Assembly (NCBI GenBank): GCA_041394325.1
Contig: JAWKIJ010000001.1
Coordinates: forward strand, 124,001 to 188,000
From: JAWKIJ01 sp041394325
GTDB taxonomy: Bacteria; Actinomycetota; Acidimicrobiia; Acidimicrobiales; Microtrichaceae
Reading direction: 5' to 3'
Length of the DNA stretch: 64,000 nucleotides
Part shown: positions 8,236 through 16,882 of the stretch, one piece after another
Numbering within the stretch: position 1 is the stretch's first letter
Layout: each line of letters starts with the position of its first letter
Translations under genes and position numbers: made by a program
Notes under the pieces: generated by a model
The model's database searches: none
Told to the model about the DNA's origin: nothing
The model's input: only the letters and a program-made list of their open reading frames with translations

Positions 8236-8895
8236 ATGGCCGCCGATCGAGGTACGGGTCCGACAGTGACCGAGAGGACTCGGGACCGTCGCACGTACGA
8301 CTCGCCGTTGCGGGCGAGGCGCGCCCGGGAAACCCGGGCCACCCTGATCCGCACCGCGACGGAGCTCTTCACGACCTCGGGGTGGACGGCGACGGGCATG
8401 CGTGAGATCGCCCGCGAGTCCGGTGTTGCGGTCGAGACGCTCTACAAGCACTTCCCGTCGAAGCGGAAACTGCTCGACGCGGTCATCGATGAAGCGGCGG
8501 CCGGCGACGCGGCGCCCATCCCCGTCGCCGGTCGACCGGAGTTCCTCTCGATGGGCCGCGGGTCTCGCGCCGACCGGATCGCAGCAGCGGCCGCCGTCGT
8601 GACGGCCATCCACAGTCGGACCGGCCGCCTCGCGAGGCTGATGCGCGAGGCCGCCGCCGCCGACGCCGAGATCGCCGAGGTGTTGGCCGAGATCAGGGAG
8701 CGGCAACGCACCGACGTCGCCACCGGCCTCGAACTGGTCCTGGGCCGACCACCCACACCGGTCGAACGCGACGGCGCCTGGGCGATCGTGAGCCCCGAGC
8801 TCTACCTGCTGTTGACCGAGGTTTCGAGCTGGCCGGTCGACGACTACGAGCGCTGGCTGTCCGTCACGTTGGACGCCCTGCTCCCGAGACGATGA
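8236..8895 (+). CDS. TetR/AcrR-family transcriptional regulator
   Basis: A 219-residue regulator. The N-terminal helix-turn-helix is clear: LIRTATELFTTSGWTATG, then MREIARESGVAVETLYKHFP, the diagnostic TetR HTH ending in (L/Y)YxHF. The C-terminal ligand-binding domain is divergent. The ATG at 8236 was chosen because the only good promoter predicts a leaderless start there. A GTG upstream at 8197 would lie inside the operator and is unlikely; a GTG at 8266 is a possible alternative. Its stop overlaps an upstream alternative ATG of the hemerythrin-SRPBCC gene, so the two are co-transcribed. Likely targets are itself, the downstream gene and possibly the divergent DUF2804 gene. Confidence 0.88.
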   Translation: MAADRGTGPTVTERTRDRRTYDSPLRARRARETRATLIRTATELFTTSGWTATGMREIARESGVAVETLYKHFPSKRKLLDAVIDEAAAGDAAPIPVAGRPEFLSMGRGSRADRIAAAAAVVTAIHSRTGRLARLMREAAAADAEIAEVLAEIRERQRTDVATGLELVLGRPPTPVERDGAWAIVSPELYLLLTEVSSWPVDDYERWLSVTLDALLPRR

Positions 8896-8912
8896 GAGGA
8901 GGGACCCTGACG

Positions 8913-10043
8913 ATGGACCCCAACGCCCCCGCGGACACCGACATGATGCGGATCGTCCACGACGCCCTACGGCGTGATCTCCGTCGCGCCCGCGAGGCGC
9001 TCACCCACGATCCGGCGCCGGAGGACCGCCAGTTCGGTGCGATCGCCGAACATCTGGCATGGATGATGGGGTTCCTCCACGCCCATCATCGATCCGAGGA
9101 CAACGGGTTGTTTCCCCTCGTACACGAACGCGATCCCTCGGCCGCTCCGCTGCTCGACGAGATGGCCGACGACCACGACGTGGTCGCGGCCGCAATCGAT
9201 CGACTCGAGACGGCGGTGCGAGGACGCGACCCGGTCGGCACCCGCGACTCGATCGTCGAGGCGATCGACCACCTCTGCGAACTCCTCCTCCCCCATCTCG
9301 AACGCGAGGAGCACGACGTGATGCCGGTCGTGTCGCGGGCGATCACCAACGCCGAATGGCAGGCCGTCGAGGAGGAGCACAACCTCGACGGTAAGTCGAT
9401 GTCCCAGCTCGGCATGGAAGGCCATTGGCTCATCGACGGGGCCTCCGCGAAGGATCGTGACCGCGTCCTCGGGCTCGTCCCATGGCTGCCGCGCCTCGCA
9501 CTCCTCTACGGCTTCGGCCCGCTCTACCGGCGGCGGCAACGCGCTTGCTGGAACCCGCGCCGACGTCGTGTTCAGCACGACGGTACGACGGCGGTGGTCG
9601 TCGACGCTGACATCGACTCGGTCTGGGAGGTCGTGCGGGATCCGACCCGCGTCGGCGAGTGGAGCCATGAGTGCGTGGCGAGCGAGTGGGTCGGGGCGAT
9701 CCGAGTGCCGCGGCCGGGCGCCCGCTTCGTCGGGAGGAACCGCCAGGGCCTGGTCCGGTGGGGACGACTCTGCGAGGTGAAAGCCGTCGATCCGTTCGAG
9801 ATCGTCTGGCGAACCGTGCCCACCACGCTGTACCCCGACATCACGGAGTGGGCGATCCGCCTTGAAGCCACCGCCCACGGCACCCGAATCGAGCAGACGT
9901 TCCACGTCGTCAGGGGCTCGAAGCTCGAGCCCCTGTACGCGACCCTCGTGCCCGCACACCGCGACCGGAACGACTTGCTGCGCGAGGATCTGCGACGGAT
10001 CGGCGATATCGCCGAAGGGATCGCCGTGGCAGTGCCCCGCTGA
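8913..10043 (+). CDS. Hemerythrin-like domain fused to SRPBCC lipid-binding domain
   Basis: A 376-residue two-domain protein. Residues about 5-150 form a hemerythrin/HHE four-helix bundle with suitably placed iron ligands: HDALRRDL, HLAWMMGFLHAHHRSED, DDHDVV, and HLEREEHDVMP. Residues about 220-370 form a START/polyketide-cyclase-like SRPBCC domain (VVVDADIDSVWEVVRDPTRVGEWSHEC), which usually encloses a hydrophobic ligand. The ATG at 8913 has GGAGGG nine bases upstream; an in-frame ATG at 8892 overlaps the TetR stop. HHE domains bind di-iron and sense or carry O2 or NO. The fusion suggests iron- or redox-coupled handling of a lipid-like molecule under TetR control. That functional reading is inference. 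Confidence 0.8.
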   Translation: MDPNAPADTDMMRIVHDALRRDLRRAREALTHDPAPEDRQFGAIAEHLAWMMGFLHAHHRSEDNGLFPLVHERDPSAAPLLDEMADDHDVVAAAIDRLETAVRGRDPVGTRDSIVEAIDHLCELLLPHLEREEHDVMPVVSRAITNAEWQAVEEEHNLDGKSMSQLGMEGHWLIDGASAKDRDRVLGLVPWLPRLALLYGFGPLYRRRQRACWNPRRRRVQHDGTTAVVVDADIDSVWEVVRDPTRVGEWSHECVASEWVGAIRVPRPGARFVGRNRQGLVRWGRLCEVKAVDPFEIVWRTVPTTLYPDITEWAIRLEATAHGTRIEQTFHVVRGSKLEPLYATLVPAHRDRNDLLREDLRRIGDIAEGIAVAVPR

Positions 10044-10084
10044 AGGGACAGTCGTGTGACGTCTCAAGTGACAAACGGGTGGGG

Positions 10085-10158
10085 TGGGCGCAGAGGGACT
10101 CGAACCCCCGACCTACTGGATGTAAACCAGTTGCTCTAGCCAGCTGAGCTATGCGCCC
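10085..10158 (-). tRNA. tRNA-Val (anticodon UAC)
   Basis: A full cloverleaf of 74 nt on the minus strand: acceptor GGGCGCA/TGCGCCC, D stem GCTC/GAGC, anticodon stem ACTGG/CCAGT with loop TTTACAT giving anticodon TAC, and a T arm with TTCGAGT. CCA is not encoded. Confidence 0.92.
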
Positions 10159-10220
10159 GCGGGTCGGCCGACAACGGCCGATCACGAGGTGGATTGCTGC
10201 TGAATCGTAGGGGGCGCGCC

Positions 10221-10736
10221 TCAGCGCGCAGGGCGACCGCGGATCCGTTGGCCCTCGGCGCGTTGCAGCGCCTCCAGCGCGGCGACCGAGTGCCGGGTGA
10301 GGATCTCCTTGGCTCGATCCTCCGACACCCAACGGACGGCGGACACCTCGGGCGACGCCGCATGTGCGTCGGCCGGATCGACACCCTCGGCGAGGCACGC
10401 CCGGTAGATGACCCGGACGATCTGCTTGTAGGGGTCGACCCGCACCGCAGGCTCGCCCACGAGCGAGATGCGGACCCCCACCTCCTCCAGGGCCTCTCGT
10501 GCCGCACCCACCTCGATGCGCTCACGCCGATTGAGCAGGCCACCCGGGATCGCCCACTCGTTCACGTAGGTGTGCCGGATGAGCAGGATCGCCGCGTCGG
10601 GCCGGGTGATCACCGCCATCGACCCGACGGTGAACGACGGCTTCGCCGTGCGGACCACCCGCTGGCGTATCCCGTCGGGCATGGCCGCATAGACCTTCAG
10701 TCCGACGGTCTGTACCCGGTCGGATCCCTTGCCCAT
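10221..10736 (-). CDS. NUDIX hydrolase
   Basis: A 171-residue protein with a complete Nudix box, G-x5-E-x7-R-E-x2-E-E-x-G-V, read in GLLNRRERIEVGAAREALEE near residues 65-85. This is the Mg2+-binding catalytic loop that cleaves nucleoside diphosphates linked to another moiety. A short N-terminal extension (VGLKVYAAMPDGIRQRVV) resembles that of ADP-ribose/CDP-type actinobacterial NUDIX proteins. The substrate cannot be assigned. The start lies inside the 3' end of the inositol-phosphatase-like gene (40-bp overlap), so the pair is probably one transcript. A tRNA-Val gene follows downstream. Confidence 0.88.
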   Translation of the reverse strand: MGKGSDRVQTVGLKVYAAMPDGIRQRVVRTAKPSFTVGSMAVITRPDAAILLIRHTYVNEWAIPGGLLNRRERIEVGAAREALEEVGVRISLVGEPAVRVDPYKQIVRVIYRACLAEGVDPADAHAASPEVSAVRWVSEDRAKEILTRHSVAALEALQRAEGQRIRGRPAR

Positions 10737-11511
10737 TCCCTCACCAATCGGTCCACCAGCCCGGCCGTCGAGCCGCCGACGATGCTACGGCGCAGATCAT
10801 GATCCACCACCACGAGGTCACGACCGTGGGCGTCGACGATGCTGCCTCCGGCCTCGAGCAGCACGAGGGCGGCGGCGAGGTAGTCCCACACACCGTGGGC
10901 GTCGCCGGCGACGTTCACGTACCCGTCGAGGACCCCTTGCGCGACCAGGCACAACTCGATCGAGGCGGCGCCGAGCGCCCGGCACTGTGCCACCGGCGGG
11001 CGTCGATCCGACCAGCCGTTGACCGCGACGATCGCGTTGGACGGGTTGACCCGCGGTGCCACCCGGATCGACCGGCGGTCCTCGCCCGGCCGGGCGATCC
11101 ACGCCCCGGCACCGCGGACCGCGGTCCAGACGTCGCCAAGGACGGGCGCCGCGACCATCGCCACCCACGGTCCGGAGCCGTCGACCGCGCACAGACTCAC
11201 CGCCCAGTCGGCCATACCCGCGCCGCGTTGGTGGATCCATCCACAGGATCGACCACGACGGTGATCCCGTTGCCACCGGCGCGGCTCCACCCTTCCGGCC
11301 TCTTCGGACAGGACCGAGAATCCGCGTCCAGGAGCGGCCCCACCACGACGGCATCGGCATCGAGGTCCAGCGCGTACTGCCCCTCCCGCAACCCGGGAGC
11401 CGCCAACTCCGCGGGCGACCTCGCCGCGAGCGAACGGGTGACCGCGCCGGCGAGCGAGTCGAACAACGCCAACACCGCCTCGGGCGGCGGCTGCTGAGCG
11501 AGCTCGACCAC
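10697..11511 (-). pseudogene. Inositol-monophosphatase-family phosphatase, three frame breaks
   Basis: About 270 residues of an IMPase/FBPase-fold Mg2+-dependent phosphatase are spread over two frames. Frame 1 gives the N-terminus (VLALFDSLAGAVTRSL...DLDADAVVVGPLLDAD), frame 2 gives VLSEEAG, frame 1 returns for the metal-binding motif VVVDPVDGSTN, and frame 2 carries MADWAVSLC through to VWDYLAAALVLLEAGGSI (the second motif). All catalytic motifs (SEE, DPxDGSxN, WDxxAA) are intact, so inserting or deleting single bases near 11317, 11275 and 11211 restores a normal protein. The GTG at 11511 is the best start. It is more likely a functional gene damaged by sequence errors than a decayed gene. 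Substrates of the family include inositol phosphates, PAP and histidinol phosphate. Confidence 0.75.
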
Positions 11512-11565
11512 CCGGCGACCATACCGGCTCGCCCGCGGTCACCCCCGGCTGGCAGGCTGTATCCG

Positions 11566-12135
11566 ATGGCCGCACTCGACGTCCCCGGATTCATCTCCGA
11601 CCTCAAGGACCATGCCACCGGTCACGGATTCCACATCCACGACGAACGGCATTTCATCGAGACCTACTCCATGCGCCAGGCGTGGGAGGTCGACCTGCAT
11701 CCCGAGGAGGCGTGCGGGGGACCACTGGACCTGCACCTGTCGCTCGAGGTCGACCCCAGAGCGGTCCTCGCGTTCGAGGACGTCGTCGCCGCCCTCCCCG
11801 ACGAGGACACCGAGCCCACGTCCGACCTGGCACTTCCGCTCACCTTCACCTGGTCGATGCCCGCCCTGCCCAATCCACCGGACCTGCTGGTGCTGGCAAC
11901 CGACCTCGCGGGGGTGAGCGGGCCGGACCTGCCGATCGAGGTGTCCGCGATCGACTCGTTCGCGTCGGTCACCGACCCGTCGGAGCGTCGACTGAACGTC
12001 GTCGCCCGAATCGAAGTACCCGTTACGCAGATCTTCCTGGGAACCGAGGAGTTGTGCGACCCGCTCGAAGGGTGCCTCGAGGTCAGTCGCTTCCTCCTCG
12101 AGCGCATCGGCGCCTGGCTCGACGAGCCCTACTGA
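11566..12135 (+). CDS. Conserved-type hypothetical protein, acidic, 189 residues
   Basis: I do not recognise a family. The protein is acidic, with no signal peptide or membrane helix. It begins MAALDVPGFISDLKDHATGH and reads like a compact alpha/beta cytosolic protein: HIHDERHFIETYSMRQ, then beta-rich WEVDLHPEEACGGPLDLHLS, and a C-terminal helix CLEVSRFLLERIGAWLDEPY. Codon usage matches its neighbours and the frame is unbroken, so it is a real gene. It is divergent from the phosphatase gene with only about 54 bp between starts, and is followed by a minus-strand tRNA. Confidence 0.6.
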   Translation: MAALDVPGFISDLKDHATGHGFHIHDERHFIETYSMRQAWEVDLHPEEACGGPLDLHLSLEVDPRAVLAFEDVVAALPDEDTEPTSDLALPLTFTWSMPALPNPPDLLVLATDLAGVSGPDLPIEVSAIDSFASVTDPSERRLNVVARIEVPVTQIFLGTEELCDPLEGCLEVSRFLLERIGAWLDEPY

Positions 12136-12181
12136 TCGGTCGTTCTCCACACCCGAGCCGTCCGGACGGGCCGGTGGCGTG

Positions 12182-12255
12182 TGGGGCCGGTGGGACTTGA
12201 ACCCACGACCTAGCGATTATGAGTCGCGTGCTCTGACCAACTGAGCTACAGCCCC
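12182..12255 (-). tRNA. tRNA with CAU anticodon (Met or lysidine-type Ile2)
   Basis: A 74-nt cloverleaf: acceptor GGGGCTG/CGGCCCC, D stem GCTC/GAGC, anticodon loop CTCATAA (anticodon CAT), T stem GTGGG/CCCAC. The GCGA/TCGC anticodon stem resembles tRNA-Ile2 (CAU), but elongator tRNA-Met is equally possible. Position 27-43 is a C-U mismatch. CCA is not encoded. Confidence 0.88.
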
Positions 12256-12319
12256 GTGCCGCCACTGCGGCCGCCCGATGATACGAAGTGGCGCGGTGCC
12301 GACGGTATCGTGACGCCCC

Positions 12320-12595
12320 GTGGAGCCTTCCCCGTCGACCCAGATCCTTCCGGACCTCGATGAGCAAATCGATCTCGAGTCGGTGCTCGACGACCTGCCA
12401 CCCGACGAGTGTGCACACATCGTGAAGCGGTCCGGCGCCCTCGGTGCCGGGGCGCTCGTCACCGCTGCCGCCGAGGCCGGGATGGAGATCGAGGCACTGT
12501 GCGGGTACCGCTGGGTGCCGAAGGGACACGCTCCCGATTCACTGCCCGCCTGCCCCCGCTGCGTGGAGGTGTGGCAGGCGATGACCTCGGGATGA
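12320..12595 (+). CDS. DUF3039 domain-containing protein
   Basis: A 91-residue protein matching the actinobacterial DUF3039 family: an acidic N-terminus, CAHIVKRSGALGAGALVTAA, then ALCGYRWVPKGHAP and a C-terminal CPRCVEVW. The His and the Cys residues (H, C, C-x2-C) look like a small zinc-binding site. The function is unknown in the family. The GTG start lies 8 bp after TATCGT, so the transcript is probably leaderless. The stop overlaps the next gene's ATG by 4 bp (ATGA). Confidence 0.75.
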   Translation: MEPSPSTQILPDLDEQIDLESVLDDLPPDECAHIVKRSGALGAGALVTAAAEAGMEIEALCGYRWVPKGHAPDSLPACPRCVEVWQAMTSG

Positions 12596-13194
12596 CGCCG
12601 AGGGCGAAGCGGGCGTCCGCCCTGTTCGCCGGCAGCGTGCTGGCACTCACCTCGGGATGCGGATGGTTCCGGAAGGCCGACGTCATCCTGCTCGGCGACT
12701 CGATCACCAAGCTGATCGAGGAACAGGTCACCCGCGACGTGGGTGACCACAAGGTCGCGATACACGCCGACTGGGGGCTTCGACTCGACCAGGTCGTCGA
12801 CGAAGCGGACGCCCTCGGCAGCGATGCCCCCGATCAGGTGATCATCAACCTCGGCACCAACAACGTGTTGCAGGGCTACGACCCGGTGTCCTCGGTCGAG
12901 GATCTCCGCACGATCGTCGACGCGTTCGACGGGTCCCAGTGCATCACCATCGTGACCGTCAACGACCACATGACCTATCGCGGCCGCGACCTGTCCGCCG
13001 GAGCGATCCGCTTCAACCAGGGGATCGTCGAACTCGCGGGATCCAACCCGCGAATCTCGGTGCTCGACTGGAACCGACTCCTCTCCGAGCACCGCGACGA
13101 GAATCCGATATCGGCCGACACCGTGCACCCCGATCCCACGGGAGTGCGACTGTTGGCCGGGGCGTACCGCTCGGCGATCCTCCGCTGCGCCTGA
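12592..13194 (+). CDS. SGNH/GDSL-family hydrolase, probable lipoprotein
   Basis: A 200-residue esterase-fold protein. The N-terminus has a signal peptide with lipobox LTSGC. SGNH blocks are present: block I VILLGDSIT (nucleophile Ser), a block II Gly (WGLRLDQ), block III IINLGTNN, and block V ADTVHPDPTG with catalytic Asp and His. It probably acts outside the cytoplasm on an ester or acetyl group of envelope polysaccharide or lipid, as many SGNH lipoproteins do; the substrate is not readable. It is coupled to the DUF3039 gene by an ATGA overlap and stops immediately before the convergent DUF2510 gene. Confidence 0.82.
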   Translation: MTPRAKRASALFAGSVLALTSGCGWFRKADVILLGDSITKLIEEQVTRDVGDHKVAIHADWGLRLDQVVDEADALGSDAPDQVIINLGTNNVLQGYDPVSSVEDLRTIVDAFDGSQCITIVTVNDHMTYRGRDLSAGAIRFNQGIVELAGSNPRISVLDWNRLLSEHRDENPISADTVHPDPTGVRLLAGAYRSAILRCA

Positions 13195-14648
13195 TCAGCC
13201 GCCCGCCGCGATCTGGGCGAGTCGCCGGAAGGCCTCGTTGCGTCGGTCGAAGCTGCAGTCGTTGACACTCCGCTGGAGGTCCTCGTACGTCTTTCCGATC
13301 GCCGTCCACGCATCGTCGAAGTGGATCACCGCCTCGGTGCGCTGACCGGGGTCGGCCTTGATGACGTCACACGCCCGCGTGGCCTCGGCATCGAACGCGG
13401 CGGTGTAGGCCGCAGCGACGGCGGGGGCGACCGTTGCCGGTGTGGGTGTCGCCGACGCCGCCGTCGTGGGCGGAGTCGTCGGCGCCGGAACGGTGGTCGC
13501 CGCCCCGGGTGCGGTGGTGACGACCGCCTGCTTCGCGCTCGTGGGCGTCGGCTCCGAGGAATCGTCCCCCGAGAAGAACAGCAGGTACGCACCCGCCAAC
13601 AGCACGATCACCCCCAACACGCACAGGAGGATGGGGAGCAGGCTGCGACGATCCTTCGGTGCCTTGGCAGCCTTGTGGAGGTTGAGTTCGGGTACGGGCT
13701 GTCCCGGGGGGCCGCTCGGGGGGCGCTGGCCGGCCTGCTCGGCGAAGGTTCCTTCGTCGAACGAGAGTGTCGGGGGGACCGCGGGAGGAGATGGTGGCGT
13801 GGCCACGTCGGCAGCGGCAGGACCCGGCCCGGGTGCGCCGAACGGCGACATCGGCGGGGTCGGCGGGATCGGAGCGCCGGGGGTCGACGCGGGAGCCTCC
13901 GCAGGTGCGGTCGAGCCGAACGGCGGCGCAAAATTGGACGGCACGGTGCCGAACGGCGAGATCGGCGCAGACGGGGGTCTCGGCGCGGTCGCCGGCTCCG
14001 GTGGCGACCCGACGGCGGGGAACGGTGCAACGCCAGCGGCCGACGCACCGCCCGTGTGAGGGGCATACGGCGGCGGCTCGGTGGCGTCGGCCCGATGGGC
14101 GGGCGGCATCGTGGTGCTGCCGATCGTCCCTCCGCCGAACACCGGCGGCGGGACCATGATCGAGTCGAGCAGCGCCGGCTTGACCACGTCCCGCTCGACC
14201 TCGTCCTCGACACCTTCGGCGGTCGGCCACGACGCATCGGCCGGACCGCCCGTGTCGGGAGCATCCGCACTCGGCGTTCCGAACGGTCCCGGGGTCAGGA
14301 GGGGGGTGGGGGGTGCGGCGGTCGCGGCGGCGGAGCCGTTGGACTCCCAGATCCCGCGGTCACCTCCCGAGGCGTCGGGGACGACCGCCTGTAGCGGCCG
14401 GGTCAGGTCGATCTCGTCGGTGTCGTCGGCGTCGGCCGCTCCGGCGGCGGTCACCTCGTCGGGTGTCGTCGCCACCGGTTCGGTGTCGGTGGTCGTCGAT
14501 GTCGTCACGACGGCGGTCGGCTCGTACACCGGGGCTCCGCCTGGGCGGCGGCGACCGGCTGGGTCGACGTCGTCCACCGCTCGCCGTCCCAGTATCGGTA
14601 GTGGGCGTCGTCCTTTGGGTCGGTGTACCAACCGGCTTGTGCGGACAT
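13195..14648 (-). pseudogene. DUF2510 membrane protein with Pro-rich linker, one frame break
   Basis: About 484 residues if repaired. The first about 40 residues (start at 14648) are a DUF2510 domain, recognised by AGWYTDPKDDAHYRYWDG and ERWTT. A break near 14530 moves the rest to another frame; adding one C to the run coding GAGCCCC joins AQAEP to PVYEPTAV. A long Pro/Ala/Ser-rich disordered region follows, then one membrane segment (LLPILLCVLGVIVLLAGAYL), and an extracytoplasmic tail with ADPGQRTEAVIHFDDAW. DUF2510 domains sit on the cytoplasmic side of many actinobacterial envelope proteins; their role is not established. Probably functional and disrupted only by sequence error. Confidence 0.72.
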
Positions 14649-14777
14649 GTCGTGGAACCCCCGGATCGGTGCCCTGTCGGCACTGCGAGATGGTACCGAC
14701 GTCTTCCTCGCGTCACGACGAGGGACTGTCATGACTCGTCGGACGATCCCGCTCCCGTTAGTGGGCTTCGGGGACTG

Positions 14778-14796
14778 CTCGTCGACTCCCGACGAG
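14778..14796. terminator. Hairpin downstream of the LCP gene
   Basis: CTCGTCG, loop ACTCC, CGACGAG lies 36-54 bp past the stop of the minus-strand LCP gene and before the DUF2510 gene start. A longer inverted repeat (GACTCGTCGG at about 14733 with CCGACGAGTC) overlaps it. There is no T tract. Confidence 0.35.
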
Positions 14797-14831
14797 TCTT
14801 GCGACCGGCGATCCGAGGCGTTCGGGCGACG

Positions 14832-16607
14832 TCAGTTGCACTCGTCCACACCTTCCCTGACGGGAAGGACGCCGACGAGTGTCGTCGGCGTGATCGTCGT
14901 GGTCGTCGCGGGAACGGTGGTCACGCCCGGGATCGACGCGGCGACCGGCGGGGGCAGCGGCACACCGTTGCGTTGCGCCGCAGCGACGATCGCCGCGGTG
15001 AGCTGTTCGGTGTCGGCCTGCGCCCTCGCGGTCGAGCGAACGATCGAAGCCTCGGGCAGTTCCACCACCAGGCGCCGGCCCGGGAGGTGACGGTCGAACA
15101 CGAAGGTGGCCTGCCCGTCGAGATAGGAGGCCAACAACAGCGCCGCGTCGATGCCCCGGAAGCCGAAGTGGATCGTCGCCGAACCGCTGTCGGTGCGTGA
15201 CCCCGCGGCACCGATCCCGGTCGTGTCGGGTCCACCCGGGTCGCGACCGGTCCGCGACGTCGACCCGGTGGTGGCGGCCGTGTCCTCGACGGTGGTGGAG
15301 TCCGACCGCTCGACGGTGGTGGAGGTGGACCGCTCGACGGTGGTCGTGGTGCCCGCGCGGCGCCGTGAACGTCGTCGGCCCGACGATTCGACGAGGGTGC
15401 CGGTCCCGACGTCCGCGTCGAAGCCCACCCGTTCGAGGGCCGTACTCGCCGCCGACGCGGTCGACGAAGGGGCGACGACGTCGACGATCACGTCGTCGGG
15501 ACGTACCGGCCGCTTGTAGGAGAATCCGCGGAAGAGGTCGAGGATCGGCTCGGCCTGCTCCGCCAGTACCGTCTGGTAGGACAACGACGAGTCTCCCGCC
15601 GACTCGGTCGGGAGCTGAAATCGCTGGACGTTCGAGACGTCGTAGGTCCGGAACGCCCGTACCAGTTCGAGGATGCCCCCGAGGGTCATTCCCTGGTCGA
15701 CCTTGACCGATCCGAGTGCCTCGCTGATGAGGCCCGACGCCGTGGACGGGTTCCGAAGTCCCTCACTCACCGCCCGGGCGAGTGCCTTGCGGACGAAGTC
15801 CTGTTGGCGGGTGATCCGGCCGAGATCGGAGGTTCCGTCGGCGATCCAGCGGCCGCGGGGCTGATAGGTGCTGCCCGCCTGATAGGTGAGATGCCTGGAG
15901 CGGGCGTACGCGAGCGCCTGGAACGACTCGAGGGTGATGCAACCGGTGGTCAACAGGTTCAACCCCGTGGCTCGGTCGCGTACCGGGTGTTCGAGGTAGA
16001 CGGGGATTCCGCCCAGCGTGTCCACGATCGAGGTGAAGCCCTTGAAGTCGACCTGCACGAAGTTGTTGATGGAGATCGCGAAGTCGTGCTTGATGGTCGA
16101 GATGAGGTCCTCGGCGCCGCGAGGGCCGGCGATCGCCGCGTTGATCTTGGTCTTGGTCCAATTCGGCGCGACGGGAACCCAGGTGTCGCGGGGGATGGAC
16201 AGCATCGCGATGGTGTCGTCGGCGGGGTCGATGCGCACGATCATGATCACGTCCGCGCGAACCGAGCTGTTGTCACGCCCCTCGGTGACCGGGTCGTCCT
16301 CGTCGAGACCCGCCGCGCTGTCGCTGGCGATCAACAGGATGTTGCGCGGTTGGTCCGTACCGAGCTTCGTGTCCGCACTGGTCACTCCCCCGAGGTCGAG
16401 GGTGGGCACACTCTCGGCCTTCATCTTCATGAACTGAAACCCTCCGGCGAGGGCGAGGCAGGCCAACACCAGCAGTGTGTTCAACGCGAGGAACAATCGC
16501 TGCGGCCAGGTCCGTCGGCCTCGGCGGCCGCGCGGTCGGCGCGGGGGCGCGTCGGGAGCCGTCACCGGCGGCACGATAGTGGAGCCACCCCCCCCCACCA
16601 CGGTCAT
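14832..16607 (-). CDS. LytR-CpsA-Psr (LCP) family cell-wall glycopolymer ligase
   Basis: About 591 residues from the ATG at 16607. It has a cytosolic basic tail, one membrane helix (LFLALNTLLVLACLALAGGF), then the LCP catalytic domain: NILLIASDSAAG, VRADVIMIVRIDP, MLSIPRDTWV, KINAAIAGPRGAEDLIST, and the late Arg motif DLGRITRQQDFV. LCP enzymes move lipid-linked polymers (arabinogalactan, teichoic acid) onto peptidoglycan outside the membrane. The C-terminal half carries a Thr/Ser-rich linker with TTTVE repeats and a LytR_C-like domain. A nine-base G tract encodes residues 5-7, so the N-terminal frame is sensitive to slippage or sequence error. An alternative in-frame start exists at 16676. 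Confidence 0.88.
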   Translation of the reverse strand: MTVVGGGGSTIVPPVTAPDAPPRRPRGRRGRRTWPQRLFLALNTLLVLACLALAGGFQFMKMKAESVPTLDLGGVTSADTKLGTDQPRNILLIASDSAAGLDEDDPVTEGRDNSSVRADVIMIVRIDPADDTIAMLSIPRDTWVPVAPNWTKTKINAAIAGPRGAEDLISTIKHDFAISINNFVQVDFKGFTSIVDTLGGIPVYLEHPVRDRATGLNLLTTGCITLESFQALAYARSRHLTYQAGSTYQPRGRWIADGTSDLGRITRQQDFVRKALARAVSEGLRNPSTASGLISEALGSVKVDQGMTLGGILELVRAFRTYDVSNVQRFQLPTESAGDSSLSYQTVLAEQAEPILDLFRGFSYKRPVRPDDVIVDVVAPSSTASAASTALERVGFDADVGTGTLVESSGRRRSRRRAGTTTTVERSTSTTVERSDSTTVEDTAATTGSTSRTGRDPGGPDTTGIGAAGSRTDSGSATIHFGFRGIDAALLLASYLDGQATFVFDRHLPGRRLVVELPEASIVRSTARAQADTEQLTAAIVAAAQRNGVPLPPPVAASIPGVTTVPATTTTITPTTLVGVLPVREGVDECN

Positions 16608-16714
16608 GGACCCACCGTGTCGAACCCACTCAGCAGCGACGACCGCCCGACGTCGCGTCCATTCACCCGACCCCACTGCTATCGTGGCGCGGCCCGATCG
16701 TGGATCGGCACCCT

Positions 16715-16787
16715 TCCGGGGTAGCTCAGCTGGCAGAGCAACTGACTGTTAATCAGTGGGTCGTGGGTTCGAGCCCCTCCCCCGGAG
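16715..16787 (+). tRNA. tRNA-Asn (anticodon GUU)
   Basis: A 73-nt cloverleaf: acceptor TCCGGGG/CCCCGGA, D stem GCTC/GAGC, anticodon stem ACTGA/TCAGT with loop CTGTTAA (anticodon GTT), discriminator G. The T stem GTGGG/CCCTC contains one U-U mismatch, unusual for a functional tRNA and possibly a base error. CCA is not encoded. Confidence 0.88.
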
Positions 16788-16882
16788 CCGAGTTGGACAC
16801 GTTCGGCTCACCCCGACCGGCGAGTCACCTGTCCGGGTAGTGCGGAGAGGACGCGAAGAGGAGCGGCTCCCTCCGAGCGCGC

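Noticed and set aside
10085..16787. tRNA genes as phage or island attachment sites
   Set aside because: No integrase, no repeated tRNA 3' ends and no change in gene character around any of the three tRNAs.
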